Shown: positions 1-12,071 of the stretch, in pieces
Position numbering within the stretch: position 1 is the first letter of the stretch
Layout of the letters: each line of letters begins with the position of its first letter
Assembly (NCBI RefSeq): GCF_000179775.1
Contig: NZ_AEEB01000026.1
Location: 1-64,000 of the forward strand
Origin: Ahrensia sp. R2A130
GTDB lineage: Bacteria; Pseudomonadota; Alphaproteobacteria; Rhizobiales; Rhizobiaceae
Direction: 5' to 3'
DNA length: 64,000 nucleotides
Position numbers and translations under genes: made by a program
Notes under the pieces: generated by a model
The model's database searches: none
What the model saw: the letters and a program-made list of their open reading frames with translations, nothing else
Told to the model about the DNA's origin: nothing

Positions 1-36
1 GGTGCACCATTCCTTCTTGCACAAAATTTTCTAGCG

Positions 37-1839
37 TCAGATTAGCTTCGGACGGGTTTGGTGCATGATTTTTGTGTGTGCGGAAAAAGCTGGATCGTTT
101 GATAGGGTCTCCAGCGCAACCGTAAGCTTTACCCGCCAGTTGGGATGTTCTGATGTTGTGCCTGGCATGTTGGGCTGGATGGTTGCGCCCAGCACATCAT
201 CAAGCTGCATCACGGCGAGGCGGCAGGGTGAAGCGGCTACGCTGGAATGAACGGCGAGAGAGATACGCGCGGTTTCTTCGCGGCTCAGGCTAGTTGCCTT
301 GTAATCACCGATAGCCCGACGAAGAGCTTGCCGGTCTTGGTCACGGGCCAGCAATTCGGTTTCTAGTTGCGCGGCATCGAACTGGCCAATGGCTGCACGA
401 GCCTCCAGATCAGCACCTGTCCACCAGCCTGCGAAGGTGGCCGTATCATGGGTCCCAACGCAGGCGAGAGCGTCGCGGTCCCATGTAGAGGGATCGTCAA
501 AATCCGTTGCGTTTCGCTCGAACCAAAAGACCTTGTAGGCGTGCAGTGCCCGCGCTTTCATCACATCGCGAAACCCGTCCGGCACAACGCCGAGGTCCTC
601 TCCGATGACGATGCAGTTCTGTTCTTCGCTCACCTTCGCCAACACATTGAGAAGGGGTGAAAACGGATAGCGGACATAGGCACCATCGAGAGCTGAAGCA
701 TTCGCCGGAATAAGAAACAGCCGTGCCAACGCCATGGCGTGATCAACGCGAACGGCCCCTGCATGACGCATCACCGTTCGCATCATATCGGCAAACGGCG
801 TGGCATCCTGCGCCAAGGCTACGGGCGAAAGCGGGGCGAGCCCCCAGTCCTGACCGGTGGCGGAAAATGGATCGGGCGGCGCGCCGATTTTCACGCCTGG
901 AACGGAGAGGTCCGGTTCCATCCATGTGGCAGAGCCATCCGGCGCAACGCCAACGGCAAGATCGAGATAGAGGCCGATACGAAGGCCTACTGCCCGTGCT
1001 GCGCGGTTGACCCTTGCCAACTGTTCATCGGCCAACTGTTGAAGCCAGACGTGGTAGGCAATTTCGCGTTGAAAGTCCGGCTCTTGCGTCAACACGCTGA
1101 CGGCTTCGCTTTTGCGATCCTGATATTCCGGCGGCCACGATGTCCAACCAGCGCCATACCCTGCAGCGACCATCCGGCAGGACAATGCTTCGAACAGCGC
1201 ATGGGGATGGTCGGCATGTTCGCAATCGAAGCCAATCACGGCAAACGCCTGCCGAAGCGCTTCGTCCTTCAACTGTGCCACCGCGCCAACGTCCACGAAG
1301 TCGCCTTCGCGAGCCGCTTCCATGCGGGTGCGGAAATCGTTGGATATTACCACGCTCTGTATCCAATCAAGCGCGATATAGATCGGATTGAGCGCCGTGC
1401 GGTTGGAAGGTGAGAAGGGTGAAACGCTATCAGGGTCTGCCCAGAAAAGCGCGTGAAGCGGGTTCAGGCCTATGAAATCGCCACCCGCTTCGCCAATGAT
1501 TTTGCACAAAGCTGCCAGATCCGCGAAATCGCCCATGCCCGCGTTTCTGTCGGACCGCAGCGCACCCAACTGGCAGGACACGCCCCAGACACGGGCGTCC
1601 TGCAACTGTGCAGGAACGAAGCAGCGGGCTGGTTTAGACTGCTTTAAAGCTTGAGCAATTCCATCAATCTTTGCGGGCGGGGCATCCGAAATGGAAAAGG
1701 TGGTGGCCAGCGCTTCCAATGTTGCGGGCGGCACTGGGTTCAACGATTTGTCGATACCTTCCCAAACGGGTTCGATGCCGTGGGCTTCGCAGGCGGTGAC
1801 CAACTGTTCGAGTTCGAGATTGTGCTTGTCGTCAGCCAT
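37..1839 (-). CDS. malQ: 4-alpha-glucanotransferase (amylomaltase)
   Basis: Cytoplasmic GH77 enzyme that transfers alpha-1,4-glucan segments between maltodextrins, used in glycogen and maltodextrin turnover. The 600-residue protein carries the family motifs: RVDH with nucleophile Asp366, GEDLG with acid/base Glu414, and THDT with Asp465. The start ATG lies 18 bases after the glgX stop, so it is the last visible gene of glgB-glgX-malQ. No glgA, glgC or glgP is present in the window; positions 1-36, downstream of the stop, hold nothing I can call. Family assignment is firm; whether the physiological acceptor is glycogen-derived or imported maltodextrin cannot be told. Confidence 0.95.
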   Translation of the reverse strand: MADDKHNLELEQLVTACEAHGIEPVWEGIDKSLNPVPPATLEALATTFSISDAPPAKIDGIAQALKQSKPARCFVPAQLQDARVWGVSCQLGALRSDRNAGMGDFADLAALCKIIGEAGGDFIGLNPLHALFWADPDSVSPFSPSNRTALNPIYIALDWIQSVVISNDFRTRMEAAREGDFVDVGAVAQLKDEALRQAFAVIGFDCEHADHPHALFEALSCRMVAAGYGAGWTSWPPEYQDRKSEAVSVLTQEPDFQREIAYHVWLQQLADEQLARVNRAARAVGLRIGLYLDLAVGVAPDGSATWMEPDLSVPGVKIGAPPDPFSATGQDWGLAPLSPVALAQDATPFADMMRTVMRHAGAVRVDHAMALARLFLIPANASALDGAYVRYPFSPLLNVLAKVSEEQNCIVIGEDLGVVPDGFRDVMKARALHAYKVFWFERNATDFDDPSTWDRDALACVGTHDTATFAGWWTGADLEARAAIGQFDAAQLETELLARDQDRQALRRAIGDYKATSLSREETARISLAVHSSVAASPCRLAVMQLDDVLGATIQPNMPGTTSEHPNWRVKLTVALETLSNDPAFSAHTKIMHQTRPKLI

Positions 1840-1857
1840 TGCGCGCGCTCCGCAAAT

Positions 1858-3984
1858 CTAAAGCGCTTCGGTTGCTTCGAGCAGCACGAAGGAGCGGTCC
1901 ATCATTGGCAAAGGCGCTGCCCTTTTGACGAACCTGCTTTCCGGCTCGATCTCGCCATTCGCTGTATCCACCAACACGCGCCATTGTTCCGGCAGTTCGG
2001 TCGATGAACCGATGGGGGGAACGATGAAGTCTGCAGCTTCACCCGGGTTCAGCAACATCAGCAGTGAGCGCTGACCGATGCCGTTCAACATAAGCGATAC
2101 GCTGCCGTCTTCGCTGTGCCATTTCTCCGCTGGTATCGCTTTGCCGTCCGGCCCGAACCAATGGACATTGGCGATGTCGTCGTAACCCTCGAGCATATCC
2201 GAATGCAGAAACGCGCGGCGGCGCAGCAGCGGGTGTTCGCGGCGTATGCGGGTGAGCGCAGAGATGAAGTTGGAGAAGTCGTGTTTTGGATCGTCAGCCT
2301 CCGGCCACTTCAACCAGTTCAGCTCGTTGTCCTGCGCGTAGCCGTTGTTATTACCGCTACGGGTGCGCGCCCATTCATCGCCCATCAGCAGCATTGGCGT
2401 GCCTTGCGAGAAAATGAGCGTTGCCATTGTGGCGCGGCGCAGTCTGTCGCGCAGTGCATTGATTTCGGGATCATCCGTCGGGCCTTCGATGCCGCAATTC
2501 CACGAGCGGTTGTCGTCGTGGCCGTCGCGGTTTCCCTCGCCGTTGGCATGGTTGTGTTTGTCGTCGTAACTCCACTGGTCCATCAGCGTGAAACCGTCAT
2601 GGGCGGTGACGAAGTTGATAGATGACCACGACTTGCGACCGCGTTTTTCAAACAGATCGGCAGAGCCCAGCAGGCCGGAGGCAACGCCTGCCTGAGATAA
2701 GCCGTCGCCCTTCCAGAAAGAGCGGATGTCGTCGCGGTAACGACCGTTCCATTCCGCCCAACCGGGAGGGAAATTGCCGAGCTGGTAGCCATCGACGCCA
2801 ACGTCCCACGGTTCTGCGATCAGTTTTGCAGTTTGCAAAATGGGGTCTTGGCTAACCGCATCGAGGAAGGTGGCGTTGGGGTCGAAGCGGTCGAAATCCC
2901 GGCCCAACGTCGTGGCGAGATCGAAACGGAACCCGTCGACATGGCACTCCTCGACCCAGTAACGCAGTGAATCCATCACCATCTGCAACACGCGCGGGTG
3001 GCGAATGTTGACAGTGTTACCGGTGCCGGTGGTGTCGAAACAGAAGCGTTTGTCTTCCGGCGACAGCAGATAATAGGACGCGTTGTCGATACCACGGAAG
3101 GATAGCGTCGGGCCCATTTGGTTGCCCTCCGCCGTGTGGTTGTAAACCACGTCGAGAATGACCTCGAGACCGGCGGAATGCAGCCGCTTCACCATCGATT
3201 TGAATTCGTGGATCGAGCCACCCGGCGAGATGTAGCGTGGCGCGGGGGCGTGAAAGCCAAGCGTCGAGTAGCCCCAATAATTCCGCAGCCCTTGCTTCAC
3301 CAGAAAATGGTCATCGTAGAATGCTTGCACCGGCATGAGTTCGACGGCGGTGACCCCAAGTTTCAGCAGATGGTCGATGACGCGGGGGTCGGACAGACCT
3401 TCAAACGTGCCGCGCACGGTTTCCGGCAGATCGGGATTGAGCTGCGTGAGGCCTTTGACATGGGCTTCGTAGAGCACTGTGCGGGACCAGCGGTGTTGCG
3501 GACGTCGGTCGAGTGCACCACCTGCACCCCAAGTAAATGCAGGATCGATGACCACGCATTTCGGCATGTAAGCTGCACTGTCGCGAGTGTCGAAGGACAG
3601 GTCTTTATCTTTCGAGCCGACTTCGTAACCGTGAACGGCATCGTTCCACTTAAGGTCCCCGGACAGCATTTTTGCGTAGGGGTCGACCAGCAGTTTGTTG
3701 GCGTTGAAGCGGTGGCCGCCCTCGGGCGCGTAGGGTCCGTGAACGCGGTAGCCGTAAAGCTGGCCGGGCCGGACGTCCGCCAAGCGACCGTGCCAAACTT
3801 CGTGCGTGTATTCCGGCAGCTCGATACGCTCGATTTCGCGCTTGCCGTCTTCAGAAAACAGGCACAACTCGACCTTCGTGGCGTTGGCGGAAAAGAGGGC
3901 AAAATTCGTGCCGGCACCATCCCACGTCGCGCCGAGCGGATGGGGCAGACCCTGAGTCAGACGTTTGGTGATCGAGCGTTTCAT
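1858..3984 (-). CDS. glgX: Glycogen debranching enzyme GlgX
   Basis: GH13 isoamylase-type enzyme that hydrolyses alpha-1,6 branches of phosphorylase-limit glycogen. The 708 residues begin with a CBM48-like beta-sandwich (about 10-110) followed by the alpha/beta barrel. Catalytic residues are visible as GFRFD (nucleophile Asp355), IAEPWD (acid/base Glu391) and TAHDG (Asp463). The length matches typical GlgX (about 650-720). It starts 20 bases after the glgB stop and is followed after 18 bases by malQ, so the three genes form one transcription unit. Confidence 0.95.
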   Translation of the reverse strand: MKRSITKRLTQGLPHPLGATWDGAGTNFALFSANATKVELCLFSEDGKREIERIELPEYTHEVWHGRLADVRPGQLYGYRVHGPYAPEGGHRFNANKLLVDPYAKMLSGDLKWNDAVHGYEVGSKDKDLSFDTRDSAAYMPKCVVIDPAFTWGAGGALDRRPQHRWSRTVLYEAHVKGLTQLNPDLPETVRGTFEGLSDPRVIDHLLKLGVTAVELMPVQAFYDDHFLVKQGLRNYWGYSTLGFHAPAPRYISPGGSIHEFKSMVKRLHSAGLEVILDVVYNHTAEGNQMGPTLSFRGIDNASYYLLSPEDKRFCFDTTGTGNTVNIRHPRVLQMVMDSLRYWVEECHVDGFRFDLATTLGRDFDRFDPNATFLDAVSQDPILQTAKLIAEPWDVGVDGYQLGNFPPGWAEWNGRYRDDIRSFWKGDGLSQAGVASGLLGSADLFEKRGRKSWSSINFVTAHDGFTLMDQWSYDDKHNHANGEGNRDGHDDNRSWNCGIEGPTDDPEINALRDRLRRATMATLIFSQGTPMLLMGDEWARTRSGNNNGYAQDNELNWLKWPEADDPKHDFSNFISALTRIRREHPLLRRRAFLHSDMLEGYDDIANVHWFGPDGKAIPAEKWHSEDGSVSLMLNGIGQRSLLMLLNPGEAADFIVPPIGSSTELPEQWRVLVDTANGEIEPESRFVKRAAPLPMMDRSFVLLEATEAL

Positions 3985-4004
3985 GCAGTGCTTTCAGAGG
4001 CCTG

Positions 4005-6248
<2,244 letters not shown>

Positions 6249-6396
6249 GGGTCGTCTTTCAGGCTGGCTGCACGTGGAAGCGGCGCTGTGGGGAATTTAA
6301 TCGATATGACAGAACCGACCATACCACTCCAGTGCAACCCTGCCAGCGGGTAAACAAAGCCATGAGCCGATGAACTTGAACTGGGTCGCTGGACAT

Positions 6397-6416
6397 GCAT
6401 CGTGATGAAACGATGC
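6397..6416. promoter_or_regulatory. Perfect 7-bp dyad before the metallo-hydrolase gene
   Basis: GCATCGT (6397-6403) and ACGATGC (6410-6416) form a perfect inverted repeat with a six-base spacer, ending 16 bases before the preferred ATG at 6433. It could be a repressor operator or a hairpin in the leader mRNA. I do not recognise it as a known regulator site, and it does not resemble the AT-rich BigR/SqrR-type site expected for a persulfide dioxygenase. Confidence 0.4.
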
Positions 6417-6432
6417 TCAACGGGAGATGACT

Positions 6433-7341
6433 ATGGCCGGTTTTGATAATCTGACGAAATACAGCCCATCCACCGGATCAGGCTCGCCGAACGTTTGGGG
6501 GGTCTATGAGGCTGCGACCGGATCCATTCAATATATCGTTGCCTGCCCCGATACCAAAAAAGCCGTGGTCATCGATGCGGTTTTGAACTTCGACACCAAA
6601 AGCGCGTCCACCACCACGCGCAGTGCGGAATATCTGCTCGGCCTGATTGATCAAAACGGCCTGACGCTGGAACGTATTCTGGACACTCACCCCCACGCCG
6701 ATCACGTCATGGCCTCCCATTGGTTGAAGCAGAAAACCGGTTGTCCGAATGCTATCGGTGCCAAGACGCGCAACATTGCAGCCATGTGGCGCGACTTTTA
6801 CAACCTACCGAACGGGCTGAACTGCGATGATTGTTTTGATGCCATGTTCGAGCACGGCGACACCTTTGAAGTGGGAAATCTCACTTTCAGCGTGATCTTG
6901 TCTGCTGGCCACACGATGGCTTCGATCAGCTATCTGGTGGGCGATGCTGGCTTCATCCATGACACATTGATGGTGCCGGATTGCGGATCATCACGCGCTG
7001 ATTTTCCGGGCGGCTCCACCGAAGATTTGTGGAACTCCATTCAGGCCATTTTGGCATTGCCGGATGACACACGTCTGTTCATCGGCCACGACTACGGCAA
7101 GGGTGAGCGGACGGAACCGATGTGGGAAGCAACTGTAGCCGAGCACAAGGCTCACAATGCTCATGTGGGCAATGGCACCCCCAAGGCCGATTTTATCCGC
7201 ACACGCGAAGAGCGGGATGCGACATTGGCTTTGCCGGACCGGATGCTACACGCGCTTCAGATGAACCTGTGTGCAGGCGCGTTGCCGGAAGCGGAAGCCG
7301 ATGGACAGAGCTACCTGAAGATACCGCTCAACCGTTTCTAG
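6433..7341 (+). CDS. MBL-fold metallo-hydrolase, persulfide dioxygenase/glyoxalase II-like
   Basis: Soluble metallo-beta-lactamase-fold protein of 302 residues. The metal motif is THPHADH (His86, His88, Asp90, His91), followed by a conserved histidine in SAGHT and by IHDTLMVPDCGSSRADFPGG and IGHDYG, a combination typical of ETHE1/Blh-type persulfide dioxygenases and relatives rather than true lactamases. An upstream in-frame ATG at 6427 touches the ribosome site CGGGAG; the ATG at 6433 has better spacing. No rhodanese or sulfide oxidase gene is adjacent, so sulfide detoxification is inferred from family only. The stop shares the bases CTAG with the stop of the convergent gene. Confidence 0.8.
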   Translation: MAGFDNLTKYSPSTGSGSPNVWGVYEAATGSIQYIVACPDTKKAVVIDAVLNFDTKSASTTTRSAEYLLGLIDQNGLTLERILDTHPHADHVMASHWLKQKTGCPNAIGAKTRNIAAMWRDFYNLPNGLNCDDCFDAMFEHGDTFEVGNLTFSVILSAGHTMASISYLVGDAGFIHDTLMVPDCGSSRADFPGGSTEDLWNSIQAILALPDDTRLFIGHDYGKGERTEPMWEATVAEHKAHNAHVGNGTPKADFIRTREERDATLALPDRMLHALQMNLCAGALPEAEADGQSYLKIPLNRF

Positions 7342-9425
7342 GAAGCGCGTTTCGCGCGGATTGCTTTGACGGGCGCTTCGTCCATCTTCACATGGACCAA
7401 AGCCTTGGGATCGTCGTGCTTGCCCAGCCAATCATCCAGCGCATCAGCGGCCATTGGACGGGCGAAGTGGTAGCCTTGGCCATAAACGCAGCCCATGCCC
7501 AACAGAAGTTTCTGCTGCAGTTCCGTCTCGATACCTTCGGCCAACACGCCGATATTCATGGCTTGGGCCATCGCAATCATGGCTTTCAAAACATGGCGCA
7601 TGCCGTCGTCGTCCATCGCACCGGCGATAAAGGAGCGGTCGATCTTGATGCGGTGCACGCCGAGGCTGGTGACGTTGGCGATGGAGGTATGACCCATGCC
7701 AAAATCGTCCAGCTCTATCCGCACGCCCAGATCGCGTAGGTCTTTCACCGCCTGCACAATGCCAGTGTCCGTGCCGTCAAGCATGACACATTCCAGCACT
7801 TCAATGGTCAGCAGTTCCACCGGATATCCGGTCACTTCCAGCAGCTCTTTCAGAGAGGGCAGGAAACCTTCATCAAGAATTTGTGCGGCAGATGCATTGA
7901 CCGAGAGAGATGACAGAACAGCGCCCTGTACCCGCCATGTCGCCGCGTGGTGGACGGCCTTTTCGATGATTTGCATTCCTAACGGTATGATTTGCCCGGT
8001 GCGTTCTGCAACTTCTAGAAAATGATTGGGCGTTAGCACGGTCTCACCATCCTGAGCACGAAGTCGGGCCAAAACCTCCAACCCAATCATGCGTCCGGTG
8101 CGCATGTCGATCTGGGGTTGGAAATGCGGTTCGAAACGGTTTTCAGCGAGCGCCAGCTCGATCATGGCTTCGGTGTTGTTACGTTCGTTCACAGCCTCTT
8201 TCATCCAGTCCTCGAACATTGTCACGCGATTGCGCCCGCTGCCTTTGGATTCGTAAAGCGCGATGTCGGCCTCTACTAAAGCTTCGTGGAATGACTGGCC
8301 TGCGGGCCATAGCGTCACCCCAAAACTGGCGGTTACCCGATTGAAGGCAGGGTCCGTTCGGCACAGCTCTTCGAGGCTGTTGGCGACCCGTGCGCACACT
8401 TTCAGCGCATCGCGCTCGCATTCATCTACCGCAAGCAGCAGCACAAATTCATCGCCACCAAGGCGAAAGGCTCTGTCTCCCGTGCGGAGGACGTCATGGG
8501 CGCGTTTGGCGAAGCCGATCAGAAGTTCATCGCCCTTCGCATGGCCGTAGGTGTCGTTCACGGCTTTGAAGCGATCGAGATCTATGGACACTATTGCTTG
8601 AGATTTAGGATCTTTGGTCGCCTCCAACATCTTCACGACATCGCGAAGGAACTGACGGTTACCAAGTTCGGTCAAAGCATCATGACGCGACGCATGTTGC
8701 AACGCAGCCTTTGACTTTCGGATACGGTCGACGCTGCGCTGCAATTTCTTTTCCATGGGTCGGAAAATGAAAGCCGCTTCACCCAGCAAAATGAGCATTG
8801 TCATCAAAAGCAAAGCGAGATGAATGTGCTGTACGTTCAACGCGTATTTGCGTGCGTCGACTTCAAGAAAATCCACCACTGTGTTGAGTGAATTGAGCAT
8901 GTCACCATAACCGAGATCACCCAGTCGTTCCGCCTGAACTTTTGCATCCTCAACGGTTTCGGCTTCCAACAAGGCGTAGGCAACTTCTGAGAATTCCTTG
9001 ATGCGACTATCCACCCGGTGCGGTTCCGAGAAATAGAGTGCATGTTCACGGTTGTTGGTGATGCCGGGAAGTTCTGTGACCTTATCTCCGTAAACCAATG
9101 CGATATGAGAGGATTCCAGCTGTCCGATGGCTCCGGTTATTTCGTGGCGCAGCAGTAGCTGATCGGAGATGGCGGCGTTGCCCTGCATTTTGCGCGCCAG
9201 TGATTGACCCAGGCCAGTAATTCGTTGCGACAGCATACGCTGCCCCCCGGCGGTATTGATGATGGTTGCCGTCTTTCCCTGGGTGACGATCAATCGATCA
9301 AGCAAGATGTAGGACGTTCCGGCAAGCAGCGCGACGACAATTAGCGCCGCCACATAGGCAGTGCGCACATTGGCCGACAGATCGCCCACCAGAGATTCGG
9401 ACAGTACGGGATCGGATGTGCTCAT
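7338..9425 (-). CDS. Membrane-bound GGDEF/EAL cyclic-di-GMP protein with PilJ-type sensor
   Basis: Inner-membrane protein of 695 residues. Two membrane segments (about 22-42 and 201-221) bracket a periplasmic sensor with the signature NTAGGQRMLSQRI found in PilJ/NarX-like type IV pili methyl-accepting domains. The cytoplasmic part carries a canonical GGDEF (323-327, RLGGDEF) and an EAL domain whose signature reads EVL (450-452), a common active variant. It may therefore make, break or switch between both activities. The start is placed at MSTSDP; an in-frame start 54 bases upstream would add residues unlike an N-terminus. It overlaps the convergent metallo-hydrolase by four bases. Confidence 0.9.
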   Translation of the reverse strand: MSTSDPVLSESLVGDLSANVRTAYVAALIVVALLAGTSYILLDRLIVTQGKTATIINTAGGQRMLSQRITGLGQSLARKMQGNAAISDQLLLRHEITGAIGQLESSHIALVYGDKVTELPGITNNREHALYFSEPHRVDSRIKEFSEVAYALLEAETVEDAKVQAERLGDLGYGDMLNSLNTVVDFLEVDARKYALNVQHIHLALLLMTMLILLGEAAFIFRPMEKKLQRSVDRIRKSKAALQHASRHDALTELGNRQFLRDVVKMLEATKDPKSQAIVSIDLDRFKAVNDTYGHAKGDELLIGFAKRAHDVLRTGDRAFRLGGDEFVLLLAVDECERDALKVCARVANSLEELCRTDPAFNRVTASFGVTLWPAGQSFHEALVEADIALYESKGSGRNRVTMFEDWMKEAVNERNNTEAMIELALAENRFEPHFQPQIDMRTGRMIGLEVLARLRAQDGETVLTPNHFLEVAERTGQIIPLGMQIIEKAVHHAATWRVQGAVLSSLSVNASAAQILDEGFLPSLKELLEVTGYPVELLTIEVLECVMLDGTDTGIVQAVKDLRDLGVRIELDDFGMGHTSIANVTSLGVHRIKIDRSFIAGAMDDDGMRHVLKAMIAMAQAMNIGVLAEGIETELQQKLLLGMGCVYGQGYHFARPMAADALDDWLGKHDDPKALVHVKMDEAPVKAIRAKRAS

Positions 9426-9611
9426 TGTGCGGACCGTCTGGCGTTCAGGATTTGCTACAATGCCGTTGAAAGCAGCCACATCACTTTAAATTTCGGCCCC
9501 CCGAATTTTGGGGTGCAGGGTCGATTGCCAACACCGCAAACAGGCCTTGCCCATCGCGCCTTTCCGTTCTCAAATGCCTCACCTGGCGCCGTTGTTCTTG
9601 GGAGAGATGCG

Positions 9612-12020
9612 ATGAATTCGCATTACCGTGTGGTCGTGATCGGGGGTGGTGTCGTGGGCGCGTCGGTCCTCTACCATCTGGCGAAATTCGGCTGGACCGA
9701 TGTGTGTCTGTTGGAACGCAGTGTGCTGACGGCTGGGTCTTCTTGGCACGCGGCAGGCGGCATTCACGCGCTGAATGCAGATCCGAACATGGCGGCGCTT
9801 CAGGCCTACACGATCGACCTGTTGGGCGAGATTGGCGAGGAATCCGATCAGGACATCGGCCTTCATATGACCGGCGGTTTGACCATGGCGGGCACGCCTG
9901 ACCGCTGGGAATGGCTGCAATCGGCTTACCGTGTGTTCCAATCCATCGGCATCGATGATTGCCGGTTGGTAACGCCAGAAGAGGCCGGGGAGCTGAACCC
10001 GATCATGTCGACCCACGGCATGCTTGGTGGCATGTGGGCCGACCGCGAGGGTTATCTCGACACCACAGGTACCGTTCACGCCTATGCGAAGGCTGCAAAG
10101 AAACGCGGTGCATCCGTTCATGAACACACGAAAGTCGAGTCGCTGGAACAAACCCACGAGGGCTGGAAAGTCATCACGGATAAAGGCGTCATCACCTGCG
10201 AACACGTGGTCAACGCGGCGGGCCTTTGGGCCAAACAGGTTGGCCGCATGGCGGGTATCGAATTGCCCGTCTCGCCAATGAAGCATCACTACCTCGTCTC
10301 CGACACGATACCCGAGTTGGAAGCGTTGAATTTCGAAGTGCCAATGACCGTGGACCTCGAAGGTTTCACCTATCTGCGACAAGACCAAAAGGGTGTGCTG
10401 CTCGGTATTTATGAGGTGAACACCGAACATTGGGCGATGGATGGCGCGCCGTGGGATTACGGTATGGAGCTGTTTCAGGAACAGACCGACCGCATCGAAA
10501 ACGAACTTACACTCGGCTTCGAGCGCTACCCATGTTTGCAAGAAGTTGGCGTGAAGACATGGGTCAACGGCGCCTTCACCTTCTCACCGGATGGCAACCC
10601 GCTAGTTGGCCCCGTTCGCGGAAAGCGCGGTTATTGGTCGGCCTGCGCTGTCATGGCTGGCTTTCTCCAAGGCGGGGGTGTCGGCAAATCGCTGGCAGAG
10701 TGGATGATCCACGGGGAACCGGAAGCGGACGCCTGGGCGATGGACATTGCGCGCTACGGAGAGTTTGCGGAAAACCGCGAGTTCATTCGCCAGACCACGG
10801 GCCAGTTCTATTCCCGCCGTTTCGTGATGACCTACCCCAACGAGCAACTGCCCGCAGGCCGTCCACTCAAGATGGCACCGGCCCACGATGCGATGACCGC
10901 CGCCGGTTGCCGCTGGGGCCAGAGTTGGGATCTCGAAGTGCCGCTCTATTTCGCCCCAAGCGAAGACTTCGTCGAAACGCCGACCCTCAAGCGCTCCAAC
11001 GCCCACGACATCGTGGCAGCAGAATGCAAGGCGGTACGCGAAAATGTGGGGCTGCTCGACATTACAGGTTTCTCCCGTTTCGAAATTTCCGGTCCCAATG
11101 CTGAAGCGTGGCTGGATAAAATCCTTGCTATCCGACTGCCGAAACCGGGCCGCGCACGGCTCGCCGTTATGCTCGGTCACGATGGTCGTTTGAAGGGTGA
11201 TCTCACCCTATTGAACTGGGGCGACGGTCGTTACTGGCTAATGGGCTCCTACTATCTGCGCGAATGGCACATGCGCTGGTTCACCGACCATATGGAAGAC
11301 GGGATTACGGTTCGTGATCTCGGTGAAGAAGTCGCAGGCTTCGCAATTGTCGGGCCAAACGCGAAATCGGTAGTCGAAAAGCTGACAGAGGATGCCGTGG
11401 ACGACCTGCCCTTTATGGCTTGCATGGCCGCCGATATTGGCCTTATCCGCACGCAGATTGCGCGCATGTCCGTCACCGGTGAGAAGGGCTACGAAATCAA
11501 CTGCCGCATGGGCGACCACATTGCCTTGCGTTCGATGTTGCTAGCCGCAGGTGCTGGCGAAGGAATCGTGGAGGTCGGCTTCAACGCTATGCTGTCGCTT
11601 CGGTTGGAGAAGAGTTTTGGGATCTGGTCTGCAGAATTCACCCAAGGCTACACGGCAGCAGAAACCGGCATGGACCGCTGGATCGCCTTCCAGAAAGAAG
11701 ACTTCATCGGACGTGAAGCGGCCATCGCAGAACGCGATGGTGACGGCCCATCCCGTATCCTCGTGACGCTGGAAGTTGACGCCAAAGATGCGGACGCCAG
11801 CGGCTACGAACCTGTATGGCACGGCGGCAAAATGGTGGGCTTCGTCACCTCTGGCGGTTACGGCCACACAGTCGATAAGTCATTGGCTATGGCACTGGTG
11901 GATCGCGATGCAGCAGCGGAAGGAACAGCCCTTTCCGTCCACGTTGTCGGGCAGGAACGAATGGCTAAAGTCATTGCACCATCACCCTGCGATCCGGACG
12001 GAAAAGCGATGCGCGGTTGA
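9612..12020 (+). CDS. FAD-dependent dehydrogenase fused to GcvT (dimethylglycine/sarcosine dehydrogenase-like)
   Basis: Predicted to oxidise an N-methyl group of an amino acid at FAD and pass the one-carbon unit to tetrahydrofolate. The 802 residues contain an N-terminal DAO domain with GGGVVG (11-16) and Glu35 for the ADP ribose, and WHAAGG with His46, which matches the histidine that covalently holds FAD in mammalian DMGDH and SarDH. A bridging FAO_M-like domain and a C-terminal GcvT aminomethyltransferase domain (from about 430) follow. The start is set at MNSHY because GGAGAG lies just upstream. First gene of the catabolic region, 51 bases before the M20 hydrolase. The true substrate is not readable from sequence. 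Confidence 0.88.
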   Translation: MNSHYRVVVIGGGVVGASVLYHLAKFGWTDVCLLERSVLTAGSSWHAAGGIHALNADPNMAALQAYTIDLLGEIGEESDQDIGLHMTGGLTMAGTPDRWEWLQSAYRVFQSIGIDDCRLVTPEEAGELNPIMSTHGMLGGMWADREGYLDTTGTVHAYAKAAKKRGASVHEHTKVESLEQTHEGWKVITDKGVITCEHVVNAAGLWAKQVGRMAGIELPVSPMKHHYLVSDTIPELEALNFEVPMTVDLEGFTYLRQDQKGVLLGIYEVNTEHWAMDGAPWDYGMELFQEQTDRIENELTLGFERYPCLQEVGVKTWVNGAFTFSPDGNPLVGPVRGKRGYWSACAVMAGFLQGGGVGKSLAEWMIHGEPEADAWAMDIARYGEFAENREFIRQTTGQFYSRRFVMTYPNEQLPAGRPLKMAPAHDAMTAAGCRWGQSWDLEVPLYFAPSEDFVETPTLKRSNAHDIVAAECKAVRENVGLLDITGFSRFEISGPNAEAWLDKILAIRLPKPGRARLAVMLGHDGRLKGDLTLLNWGDGRYWLMGSYYLREWHMRWFTDHMEDGITVRDLGEEVAGFAIVGPNAKSVVEKLTEDAVDDLPFMACMAADIGLIRTQIARMSVTGEKGYEINCRMGDHIALRSMLLAAGAGEGIVEVGFNAMLSLRLEKSFGIWSAEFTQGYTAAETGMDRWIAFQKEDFIGREAAIAERDGDGPSRILVTLEVDAKDADASGYEPVWHGGKMVGFVTSGGYGHTVDKSLAMALVDRDAAAEGTALSVHVVGQERMAKVIAPSPCDPDGKAMRG

Positions 12021-12071
12021 CGGCGGCTCGCCACGATTCATAATCGCCCTTTCTGTTTGGAGAGCACGACC

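Noticed and set aside
9492-9505. TTCGG-CCCC-CCGAA dyad upstream of the FAD-GcvT gene
   Set aside because: Five-pair arms in a C-rich stretch more than 100 bases before the start codon are expected by chance; no second copy seen.
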